The position numbers and the translations under genes were made by a program. From positions 434,001 to 498,000 of the forward strand of contig JAPFFF010000008.1 in NCBI GenBank assembly GCA_039105265.1: a DNA stretch of 64,000 nt, read 5' to 3'. The stretch's first letter is position 1; each line of letters begins with the position of its first letter. Shown piece after piece: positions 14,001 through 21,354 of the stretch. The DNA comes from Tritrichomonas musculus. Its lineage: Eukaryota > Parabasalia > Tritrichomonadida > Tritrichomonadidae. Below the pieces are notes generated by a model. It saw nothing but the letters and a program-made list of their open reading frames with translations, was not told the origin of the DNA and searched no databases.

Positions 14001-15226
14001 TTACTCTAACTGACAAATTCACGCAAACAAAACATTTTACTGAATCACAACAATTTACGAAATCCAATGCATTTTCTTTATCGTCCACTTTTTCACTATC
14101 CAAAAAATTCACCACTTCAGGTCATTTCACCTTATCGAATGGTTTTTCAAACACAAATAAATTCAGTTCTTCATATGGCTTTTCTGAGTCATTTGCATTC
14201 ACTCCATCAGCAAGTTTGATCCCAGATAACCCTTTATGTTCGATTATTGACGAATTTGGCAACATGACATTATCAAACCGTTGTGAATACGAAGGAAGCG
14301 AAGACCACAAAGTCACCGTTGAAATCACACGTTCAAATTTCACTGATTTTCATGAAAACGAAGACGGAGGAGCAATTAGAGTCAAAAATTGCGAAGTTAG
14401 ATGCAATGGAACACTTTTTCTCAATTGTAGTTCAGGAATCGGTGGCGGTGGCGGTATTTATATCAACAACACTATAAATACTGAAATCAATATTGATTTG
14501 ATTAATCTTACATTTATTCAATGTCATGCTATTTATGGTGGCGCAGTTTTTATTCGGTCGATTCATGAATCGAGTAAAATTTTAGTATACAATTGCTCAT
14601 TCGATTCAAACCGAGCACTTGGAAAAAAGAGTATTGATAGTTTATATGGAGGATCGGCCTTATTCTTGGCTACTCGTGGAGTTAATTTAAACTATTCAAC
14701 TTTTAGTCATTCGAAAGGACAAGGAGGAGCAATTAGAATTGAAGATTGTTATTACGGTTTGGATTTTGAATCAAAATTCAATAAAAGAATTAAATTATCA
14801 GATGAAGAAAACATGAAAACTTTCTCAATTTCTGATTGTTATTTTGAAGAAGAAGATGACGATTCAACAAATTCAATTTTGGATGCAACTGGAAATGAAG
14901 GAAAAGAAATTGAATTGATTAATTGCATTTTCAAAGGAAAGTCAGCAAATGAAAAAAAATATATAAATGATGACACTAAGCATAAATTCCACATCATTTC
15001 ATGCAGTTTTGATAATGATACAAATGCAGTTAGAAATTATATCGATGTGGATGTTAATAAAAAGCCAGTTTATGATATTCATAAACAAGTAAAGAGGAAC
15101 TCGTATATAAGCATTATTGCTGCATTGGCTATTTCTATGTCAATTCTAGTTTTAACATTGATTAAAATTATGAAGAGCAATAATAATGATAATAGTTATG
15201 ATGATTCATATGATCCATATGAATGA
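8009..15226 (+). CDS. giant Pmp-like surface protein with signal peptide, FS-repeats and C-terminal membrane anchor
   Basis: The product is 2405 residues. It starts with a short hydrophobic signal (MLWIFFFTVSQA). Three related modules of about 260 residues follow, beginning near residues 145, 418 and 678. Each opens with P-[IL]-S-[VI]-G, carries a QCG..C motif, and holds a SDG[IV]GG[VL] motif. A beta-helix region with short C-[ST]-F and GG[AG]I strands spans about 930-1440. A hexapeptide-repeat region of F-[ST]-x-[ST]-x-x units spans about 1460-2060, and a second beta-helix stretch about 2080-2330. One membrane helix lies near 2365-2387, followed by a tail rich in Asp, Asn and Tyr. Trichomonad Pmp-like proteins are adhesin candidates, so a type I surface protein that contacts host or bacterial surfaces is inferred. 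The frame is intact despite the repeats. The function of the N-terminal modules is unknown; a lectin-like role is possible. Confidence 0.8.
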   Translation: MLWIFFFTVSQAKKSICICNGECHPLCATDKIDAPSSSYQINKSLLTSFKNEEEIELILYSNQKGFNFKIDSTYFNNKKTTIKALNDSQIIKLQIKTGFLPFYKTIEIKPNYKICLPSLIPLESSYSNKKKISEHISDAISSTVPISVGFLQFDRLGTSLKCTAIHKNGDFYFNENNDGNPQNFNCNTNDLTSESAHQCGISCYSDNDNLTLSYTFKGVQFALYGTENKWLGKFLIELNGEVIEEVNQNVNHGDTSIRRTLIYRSDVLPYKEYKVRLLPSKNDGNGHYEIYKLVYWPSANSKRINSTEFNEASTSWTKESDGIGGVRHYVQNGGVATLPLYCSKFWIYGMKGTDINDIEISYNDFTETINMRSFRQKDEGALLYESPDLTKFNIVLSIKATSSFLKLYCIYYEEPPIPLSVGLTQMTFDGSNNCVLRNGNVVDYNSKPDLKNLGCDYNNLDSPEAYQCGLVCTSQDGNYSYQFYGVKYAIFGHYDSNYGKFDVELDDIFITEVDESIKNQKYQLLYESDVFNFKQHTIKIISKNQMYSLYKIVYWPSIKAIRMNSSQIKGDSTGWTSETDGIGGVQEYKGGTFTMQLTCTKFWFYGVTNTHLNQVTMTSSDGISATLNQRGPRNSGVMMYESPELEYATRQLTFSVSKQPIMIYTIYYEQELPKETPIPISIGFLDLERTGSFRCGGNHLSGDADFSMSNNQLNHTSNFNCSVNDFYSVYAYQCGIRCYTSSGDYSYTFTGVKFNIYGTKADGNHEFDVELDGAIIATPNEYQKQREAYTIVYQSDVLVYKEHTVRIIHKTKQYEIYKLTYWPSVNAVRMNSTSFVKVGTWINESDGVGGLREYTNTQGDTFSTNFTSSKFWIIGTVASHLNGFKLSVNQVESDVSQKVSNRKDSTIVYQSDETSYDYTLITGTSKGVFVVAGIFYQTRPSPFEYIDRTFTTTLPYFQILVKKSQIKQISGCSFIDISEDFDYFITLEQEVLFNDNLFQCDAQGTNKPAPINIRYNGKLTLRNCTFNNSRSRTNSGGNVLYCNTEFSIEVYFISCNFQNCGNSKDCAIIDIQNSNSKINLYKCDFIFDNSDVSSMAIKSNCIAANIDNCKFIKTCGISISRSTISDASQLSITKCSFDYCGSETMNFLDLSLGQPSSIVFENINISNMIRNEGQKFTMYLKADSNIQEMELRNISFTDNSCFSLFGGGVGICIEKVNTLSFYDCTFIRNKAGSDDSNRNDMLSDIEPNYHAGDGGGIQIGFLRNLKESAVKFEQCLFKNNKAIRHGGALAIQTTSTVEIIGCTFESNEANSNIASSNLLWENHFNKKTQGRGGAIYINPSFSYTSSSSSSDIDFSMTSLTIRDCTFSKNLAIDGYAIYIEGDDPGTTFGFQNNNFNNNFNIDPDNDPNITERGVIATEIHSIVKEDVLNDNHFSHDELSSIPKEFVYVDHYGNIMPTQGFSESVPFSKTEQFSLTNDFTKSKDFSKSEQFSQSSQFSQSNPFSQSQQFSNPFSETGHFSKTEQFSLTNDFTKSNDFSNSKQFSSSNQFSQSKEFSHSNPFSETGHFSKTEQFSLTNDFTKSNDFSNSKQFSSSNQFSQSKEFSHSNPFSETGHFSKTEQFSLTNDFTKSNDFSYSKQFSSSNQFSQSKEFSHSNPFSETGHFSKTEQFSLTNDFTKSNDFSNSKQFSSSNQFSQSKEFSHSNPFSETGHFSKTEQFSLTNDFTKSNDFSNSKQFSSSNQFSQSKEFSHSNPFSETGHFSKTEQFSLTNDFTKSNDFSYSKQFSSSNQFSQSKEFSHSNPFSETGHFSKTEQFSLTNDFTKSNDFSNSKQFSSSNQFSQSKEFSHSNPFSETGHFSKTEQFSLTTVFTKSNDFSDSNYFTKSNKFTVSNCFTNSNEFSRTGKFSSSKAFSMTIYFSESTKFSQSLHFTLSDTFSRSQMFSKSGHFSETNYFSQTDKFSFTLLFSKSEDLTLSSLFSLSKQFSHSRHFSNTKQFTETNHFTLTDKFTQTKHFTESQQFTKSNAFSLSSTFSLSKKFTTSGHFTLSNGFSNTNKFSSSYGFSESFAFTPSASLIPDNPLCSIIDEFGNMTLSNRCEYEGSEDHKVTVEITRSNFTDFHENEDGGAIRVKNCEVRCNGTLFLNCSSGIGGGGGIYINNTINTEINIDLINLTFIQCHAIYGGAVFIRSIHESSKILVYNCSFDSNRALGKKSIDSLYGGSALFLATRGVNLNYSTFSHSKGQGGAIRIEDCYYGLDFESKFNKRIKLSDEENMKTFSISDCYFEEEDDDSTNSILDATGNEGKEIELINCIFKGKSANEKKYINDDTKHKFHIISCSFDNDTNAVRNYIDVDVNKKPVYDIHKQVKRNSYISIIAALAISMSILVLTLIKIMKSNNNDNSYDDSYDPYE
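12542..13549 (+). repeat. seven 144-bp coding tandem repeats (48 residues each)
   Basis: Seven full copies and the start of an eighth encode a 48-residue unit built from eight hexapeptides (FSETGH, FSKTEQ, FSLTND, FTKSND, FSNSKQ, FSSSNQ, FSQSKE, FSHSNP). Copies differ by only a few bases. Units 3 and 6 carry FSYSKQ in place of FSNSKQ, giving the order N-N-Y-N-N-Y-N. The flanking hexapeptides (about 12390-12540 and 13550-14200) have diverged much more, so the array is a recent expansion within an older repeat domain. Confidence 0.9.
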
Positions 15227-15698
15227 TCATAAAATTTTTACTCTCAAATTATTATTATTTTTGATATTTGAGTAAAACATTTTTTTTTTTAGTAATTGAT
15301 CTTCATTGAAATTTTTTGAAATGAAAAAAGTAAGTATTTATTTTTAAAGAGTAAAAACTATCATATATTAATATACATTTTACATTATGATGAATTCATG
15401 AGTTGTATAAAAATATGTAATTTTGAAAACTTTATATCAATTATTTAAGAAAGATAATGTACCAATATGTTTGCTATGATTGAATTGAATTTCGAATTCT
15501 TTAATTGCATTTTGTAAAGTTTTGAATCTGGATTCATCATTTAGAATCATTTTCAGAATTTTTTTGCATACGACTTGATCAATTTTTTTTAAAGAAACAT
15601 ATTGTGAAGTTTAAATTTATAAAATTAAAACTGCGTTTCTAATAATGAGTGAGTTACATCCAAATGACAAGTGTAAAATGCTTATTTAAATTGACAAC
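15227..15698. other. 3' flank with an unassigned minus-strand coding fragment
   Basis: This interval separates the convergent 3' ends of the surface-protein gene and the ankyrin gene. It is AT-rich. Its only notable content is a 57-codon open stretch on the minus strand at 15437-15610, listed separately. Confidence 0.5.
15437..15610 (-). pseudogene. unassigned coding fragment, minus strand
   Basis: The minus strand is open for 57 codons before a TGA. The peptide looks protein-like: it includes KKIDQVVCKKILKMILNDES and FKTLQNAIKEFEIQF, with amphipathic helix character. There is no start codon at the beginning, and an upstream stop bounds it. It may be the tail of a decayed gene, perhaps from the neighbouring ankyrin/DUF3447 family. 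I cannot name it. Confidence 0.25.
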
Positions 15699-15884
15699 TT
15701 TTATTACTTGAAAAATTCTTCAAAAAGATTTAACTAAAGTTCTAATCAAAGAAACTTTTATTACTTGAGAAATTCTTCAAAAAGATTTAACTAAAGTTCT
15801 AATCAAAGAAACTTTTATTACTTGAGAAATTCTTCAAAAAGATTTAACTAAAGTTCTAATCAAAGAAACTTTTATTACTTGAGA
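15699..15884. repeat. 57-bp tandem repeat, three full copies plus a partial
   Basis: Units start at 15699, 15756 and 15813, with a partial unit at 15870. Copies are almost identical, with one A/G difference in the first. On the minus strand each unit contains a frame ending LNLFEEFLK-stop. This closely matches the true C-terminus of the ankyrin gene just upstream (LNLFEALK-stop). The repeat therefore appears to have been seeded from the gene's last codons and 3' flank. Confidence 0.85.
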
Positions 15885-15911
15885 GTTTTATGATATATCA
15901 AATCAGATTAA

Positions 15912-18900
15912 CTATTTAAGAGCTTCAAAAAGATTTAAAATTGACAATATTTCTGTCAAGTAGTCACCTTTTGTCTCCAATTTCATCTCAGTATTTTGAT
16001 CCATTTTAATATTACGTTCTGAATTCAAAGAGAACAAATGTTGGGCATATTTAATAGCGTCCATTCCTCTTTTATTTTGATGCTTGTAATCTAGATCATC
16101 CAACAAGAAGAGCTTTTGAATAATAGACGGTCTATAATATTTTATTGCAAAGAACAATGGTGTTTCATCTCGATCATCAACTGAATTTATATCAATTATA
16201 TTCAAACTTAGCAAATAATTAAAAATGGTTGGATCTCTTGATTTAGCTGCCAAGTGAAGATAAGATAAATTGTTTCTTACTGAATTTTTAGTTATTATAC
16301 TTTTATTAACATTTTTGGATTTTGGATTAGGACCTTTAACTTTTCCTGGATGAGTTACAAATTCTTTTTCTGAAATTACTAATGTCAATTTCCTATTAAG
16401 ATCAATTTGTCCTGTTCCAATCAATAAACGAACGAATACAGCTGAATTCAAAGTGATTGCATATTCAAGTGGATAAATTCCATTTTGATCAGGTGCATCT
16501 GGATCACATCCATTCTGTAAAAAGAAGTCTGCAACTTGAGAAATATCCGAATAATTATATGAAATAGACGTGAAATAAGATTTTCCATTAGGTAACAATT
16601 TTTTAAAGTCAATTAATTTAGAATGATCATTATCATAGTTAAAAATCGAAACCATTGAGTCGTACAAAGAAGTGCCTTCTTGATTTTCCTCTTTTATATA
16701 ATTAAAAGTTGAAACAAATGCTGTTAATAAGTCGCTCTCAAATGGATCAAAACTTTCATGATGAATAATCTCATCAATTATTTTTTCACTTCTATTTTCA
16801 ACAGAATGAATCAAAAGTGATTTATTAGTTTGAAATGAAATATTCACATCATTATCAACAAAAGGTAACAATGTTCTAAAAATCTCAATTTGATCTTTTT
16901 CAGCAGCTAAAAATAAAGCTTGTTTAATATGAGATTTATATGCATTGAATGAAGAATGATTAACTATCATTTGAATTTTAGAAACATTTTCTTTTTTAAC
17001 AGCATAAGTCAAAGATGTATCAAATAAATAAGAATTGTTAGATGAATGATCATTTGGTGGAATTGGTTGTTGAATTTCAACTGGTTTTCTATAATTAACA
17101 TCTAAACCTTTGACTTTTATAAGTTGTAGTGCATTGAAACCTTCTGAAATATAGAAAGCTCGATCAAGTTCACTTTCAACAGGATCGAATTTTTCACTAT
17201 CTATAATTGCATGTATTATTGTTCTCATATCATTTGAAACAGCAAGTGTTAATGCTGTTTCACCATAGTAATTTTGCATGTTTATATTTGTTTGTGGTAA
17301 TTCAATCAAATATTCTGAAATTTGTGCATTATTCATTATAATTGCAACCAATAATGGTGTGCAGCCATCTATTAGTGCATATGAATTAACATCAATTGTA
17401 TTAGATTCAACAAGCATTTTTACAAGTTCAAAATCATTATATTGGCAAGCGTAAGTAAGAAGTGTGTTATAGTTTCCAGTACAATTCAGGTCCAAATTTT
17501 TAATTTTCAAAAGATTTTTTATAATACTTGATGCATTAATAATTGTATTTACATTATTTCTATCATATATATTCTTATTTTCGTTGAATTTGTCTTTATC
17601 TTTAAGAATACCCGGATCATCAGTAATTACAAACAATGCTCTGTTAATTTGCCACATTTGTGATTGAATGTTATCGCCATAATAATCTAGAAAAGCATTC
17701 ATAATATCAATTTTGAGTCTAAATATCGTTATAGTTAAAGGAGTATTCTTATTAGAATCAACTAAATTTGGATTTATTCCAGGAACAGTCAAAAGAAATT
17801 TAACCATCTCGAGATCATTATTATTAGTAGCTAAATGCAAAACAGTTCCATTTGATTTAACTTTGTTAATAAATGAAGGTTTATCATTGTATTTTAGAAT
17901 TATCTTAACAATTTCAATATCTCCGCTATTAACGGCCTTAAATAATATATCATCATATCGAATATCCTGAGTTAATAAAAACTCAACAATGTTTTTATTG
18001 TGTAATTCTATAGCTTTATACATTAAATTACCAAACAAAATGTCTTTCTTCTCTTGATCTGCGTCTTTAATTAAGAGATAAAAAATTTGTTCGTCAATCG
18101 ATTTCAAGTTGATTAATTCCTTTGAAAATGTAATCAAATCAAGTGGAACTTTTTGCTCAATGAAAAATTTACATATGTCAACAAACTTATTTTCAATTGC
18201 AGCTATGAATGGGCTCATAAAGTTTGCATTAGGAAACTTGTCGATAATTAACTTAGTAAGAAATTTCACATTTTCAAGGTTTCCAACTAAACAACCATTA
18301 ATTAAAAGTGCAATAAAATCATCATCTATAAGATAATATTTAACTATTATTCTATTAAAATCAAAATTGTTAATTAAATAACGAAAAACGTCAGAATTAA
18401 ATTTCATCGCCAATTGCAAACATTTATAAAGTCCCTTTGAAGTAAGTTTAATATCGTCTTTGAAGTAATTTTCAACGATGAATTTAATAATATTGAAATG
18501 ATTCTTATCAATTGCTATAAACAAAGTATCATTGAAATTTTGAGTGTAACGCTGATCTTTTTGAATGATGAATTTAAAAATTGAGAGATTTCCAAGTATT
18601 ACAGAATTTTCAATATTCTTTTTGGCAAGGAATTTTGGTTTTTCAATGAAACTATAGAATAATTGAATATATTTATAAAAACCTCCAAATGATGCCAATC
18701 CAATTGATTTACAAAATAAAACATCAATAACTGTATTCAAATCAAGGCCGTTATTTATTAATTCAATCAATGAATGTGCATTTCCATTCATTGATATAAC
18801 TGGAAGTAATTTTGACAATCTAATCCCTGTTTCTCCTTTATTTATGTATTTTTCTTGAAGAATCCAATCGAATAAATCATTTTGATGCTTATAAATTGCT

Positions 18901-20690
18901 GGTACAATTGGATCCAAGTAACCATTTAAATTTTTCTTACGTGTTGCATCATTATAAAAGTCAATTTCATAATTTTCTTGAGTGTAATATTGATCAATTG
19001 TTCGAATGATTTCATAATTTCCTCCTGAAACAGCATAATAAAGTGAAAACTTATCAATTTCTGAATTATTTAAAAGAAGATATTTAAAACAATGGATGGA
19101 ACCATAAGCAGCTGCAAAATTAATTAAACTTATTTCTTCATTTTTGATAAATTCATCAAAAATACTAAAATGAGCAGTCTTTTTAGTTATGTCATACATA
19201 CAAACTGCTTTTTGTAAACTGTCAACATCATCATGAATCAATGCTTGTTCAATATCGAAATCAATTTGGCCAAAGTCTCTCATTTTTTTATATTCATTTA
19301 ATTTGTCAGGGAAATAATTATTTAAAAAACTTTCAATTTGAGGATCATTCAAAAAGTGGAATAAATCTGACTTATGAAGTTCTGAAGGTTGAAAATAATC
19401 AATGATTTCTGGAAGAAACCATAAACAGCAATTTTGTAAATCATTCAAATATTTATTATCATCAGGTGAACATTTCATTAATTTATCAAATTCATTCAAA
19501 ATTACGTCTTTCGAAATGTATCCATGTTTATGCATTTTGTAAATAAAACCGCAATTAAGTTTGCTACTTGAGAAAAAAGTCAATAAACATGTCACAATCG
19601 AAGGAATCAACAATTTCAAATGAGTGAACTTTTCAGATTCCAAATCAAGAGAAATTATTAAATCATACAAAAATTGCTGATGAAGTAAACCACAATTGTT
19701 AATTACTTGATTGAAACATGAAGCAAGTTCTTGGACTTCTTCTTCACTTTTTATCCATTTTGATCGAATAATTGAATCTTTAACTGAATCAATTGTTTTG
19801 TTATTCCTATTATATAAAAGTTCAAAAATTTGATCAAATTCATCAACAATGAATTGTTTATCGTCAATGACTTGAACTGCATTTTCATAGGAATTGATAA
19901 AATTGTCAACTTTTTCAATGATGCATTCAATTTGTAAATCATCTGCAAATTTTTTTATTGAATACATGTTGTTGCTAGTAATATTAATTTTGTTAAAATT
20001 GAATAGATCACAAATAACTTGAAAATCACTAAATTCATCTATGATATTATAATTATATAATTGCAAACTTGGATTTTGGATAATAAGTTCGTTTATCTTC
20101 TTGGATGAACGAATTCCATATATATTGCATTGGTATTGCTTGTCTTCAATTGAAATTATAAATAAATTGTTATTAGTTTGTCCAAAATTATATTGCATAA
20201 ATTTTACAAGAGATAATTCATTAATTTCGACATGATATATGGCTTGCGAAAGGTTTAAATAATTTTTATCTGTTTGCACGCGAGATGACCTGAAAATAGA
20301 AGGGAAACTGTTAATTTTAAGAATTTCGATCATTTTTTGAATAAAAAGTAGCTCATTATGAACTATTGAGATTCTTTTTCCTTGATATAACTGCTCTATC
20401 TTTGACATTATATTTTTGGGGTCATCTAAATTTAAATGATATTCATAGTTTTCGGGATTAGCAATCAAGAAATTACAAATTTCGACGCTTGTATCTTTGA
20501 GCATATTAGAATTAAATTTGTATGATCCGTTATTAGTGGAAATCGTAAAATCTTTTTTGAGGAGTTCGAAAACATTAAATGATAGATCGAATAAATTGAA
20601 TGATGACGATATTGATGCTTTATTTGAATTTTTTGATGTAATTTTTGAATTATTTTGCAACGAAAAGCAAAGTAAACCAGTTTGTATCAT
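15912..20690 (-). CDS. BTB-like / DUF3447 / ankyrin-repeat protein
   Basis: The product is 1592 residues. Two BTB-like regions come first, near residues 45-120 and 160-255, with short sheet-helix motifs and a K-F-N-S-N core. A mostly helical stretch follows. Near 500-600 lies a DUF3447-type segment with the trichomonad hallmark INFAAAYGSIHCFKYLLLN and a later GGNYEIIR. From about 650 to 1560 there are many ankyrin repeats with motifs such as NGTVLHLATNNNDLEMVKFL and TPLLVAI. No membrane helix or signal peptide is evident, so it is probably a cytoplasmic scaffold. The BTB part suggests a possible ubiquitin-ligase adaptor role, which is inferred. It is divergent with the broken kinase gene at 21355. 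The frame is intact. A decayed relative lies at 57217-58670. Confidence 0.8.
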   Translation of the reverse strand: MIQTGLLCFSLQNNSKITSKNSNKASISSSFNLFDLSFNVFELLKKDFTISTNNGSYKFNSNMLKDTSVEICNFLIANPENYEYHLNLDDPKNIMSKIEQLYQGKRISIVHNELLFIQKMIEILKINSFPSIFRSSRVQTDKNYLNLSQAIYHVEINELSLVKFMQYNFGQTNNNLFIISIEDKQYQCNIYGIRSSKKINELIIQNPSLQLYNYNIIDEFSDFQVICDLFNFNKINITSNNMYSIKKFADDLQIECIIEKVDNFINSYENAVQVIDDKQFIVDEFDQIFELLYNRNNKTIDSVKDSIIRSKWIKSEEEVQELASCFNQVINNCGLLHQQFLYDLIISLDLESEKFTHLKLLIPSIVTCLLTFFSSSKLNCGFIYKMHKHGYISKDVILNEFDKLMKCSPDDNKYLNDLQNCCLWFLPEIIDYFQPSELHKSDLFHFLNDPQIESFLNNYFPDKLNEYKKMRDFGQIDFDIEQALIHDDVDSLQKAVCMYDITKKTAHFSIFDEFIKNEEISLINFAAAYGSIHCFKYLLLNNSEIDKFSLYYAVSGGNYEIIRTIDQYYTQENYEIDFYNDATRKKNLNGYLDPIVPAIYKHQNDLFDWILQEKYINKGETGIRLSKLLPVISMNGNAHSLIELINNGLDLNTVIDVLFCKSIGLASFGGFYKYIQLFYSFIEKPKFLAKKNIENSVILGNLSIFKFIIQKDQRYTQNFNDTLFIAIDKNHFNIIKFIVENYFKDDIKLTSKGLYKCLQLAMKFNSDVFRYLINNFDFNRIIVKYYLIDDDFIALLINGCLVGNLENVKFLTKLIIDKFPNANFMSPFIAAIENKFVDICKFFIEQKVPLDLITFSKELINLKSIDEQIFYLLIKDADQEKKDILFGNLMYKAIELHNKNIVEFLLTQDIRYDDILFKAVNSGDIEIVKIILKYNDKPSFINKVKSNGTVLHLATNNNDLEMVKFLLTVPGINPNLVDSNKNTPLTITIFRLKIDIMNAFLDYYGDNIQSQMWQINRALFVITDDPGILKDKDKFNENKNIYDRNNVNTIINASSIIKNLLKIKNLDLNCTGNYNTLLTYACQYNDFELVKMLVESNTIDVNSYALIDGCTPLLVAIIMNNAQISEYLIELPQTNINMQNYYGETALTLAVSNDMRTIIHAIIDSEKFDPVESELDRAFYISEGFNALQLIKVKGLDVNYRKPVEIQQPIPPNDHSSNNSYLFDTSLTYAVKKENVSKIQMIVNHSSFNAYKSHIKQALFLAAEKDQIEIFRTLLPFVDNDVNISFQTNKSLLIHSVENRSEKIIDEIIHHESFDPFESDLLTAFVSTFNYIKEENQEGTSLYDSMVSIFNYDNDHSKLIDFKKLLPNGKSYFTSISYNYSDISQVADFFLQNGCDPDAPDQNGIYPLEYAITLNSAVFVRLLIGTGQIDLNRKLTLVISEKEFVTHPGKVKGPNPKSKNVNKSIITKNSVRNNLSYLHLAAKSRDPTIFNYLLSLNIIDINSVDDRDETPLFFAIKYYRPSIIQKLFLLDDLDYKHQNKRGMDAIKYAQHLFSLNSERNIKMDQNTEMKLETKGDYLTEILSILNLFEALK

Positions 20691-21354
20691 TTTAAAATTT
20701 GGGTCAAAATTTTATTAATTTTCAGAAACTTTTTCAATTGATTATCTTTTAAGGACGCCCTTTCTATGAAAAATGATCGTCGTGGTTACATTTAATTTTT
20801 CTTCAATCTTTCAAAATTTTATTGTAAAACTCATATTAACAAATAAATAATTGGAATATAATGCATATAAAAAATAATTAAATAATTATTCAGCTTTGAA
20901 AAAGAGATATTTCAAAAAATAAAAGTGAATTAAACCAAAATACGTTTATATTTTTTCTAAGAATTTCAAAACATAATAACTCAATTTCAAATAAAAACAA
21001 TTTTGTTTTCTATGCACCTTTTATTAAATAACATGAATATTTAAAATAATCCGGTTCCAAACTCATAATATATTAAAGAAAAAGATGAAATTTTAGTAGA
21101 TTAAATAAAAAAATGATTAAATATGATAAATAACAAGTATTAATATTACTTTTCGAACCGGATATCAATAATTTATTCTATTTGATTTGTATTAACACAA
21201 AAACAAGTTTCTTTTTTCCCTTCTAACTTGAGTTATTAAATTTTTTAATTTTCAATGATTGACGATGAAAATGAATACAAAAATTAATCGTTATAAAATA
21301 AATTATAAACGGTGAAAAGTCGTCCTTAAATAAAATTTTTCCCTTGTTTTTCGA
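20691..21354. promoter_or_regulatory. divergent intergenic region with an inverted repeat
   Basis: This 664-bp gap separates two divergent genes and must contain both upstream regions. I see no TCAYW site within 25 bases of either ATG. The only clear structure is the inverted pair at 21049-21163. Confidence 0.4.
21049..21163. repeat. 13-bp inverted repeat, ATCCGGTTCCAAA type
   Basis: ATCCGGTTCCAAA at 21049-21061 is matched in inverse orientation by TTTCGAACCGGAT at 21151-21163, with one mismatch. The arms are GC-richer than their surroundings. The 115-bp unit could be a tiny MITE or a paired regulator site between the divergent genes. Confidence 0.45.
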
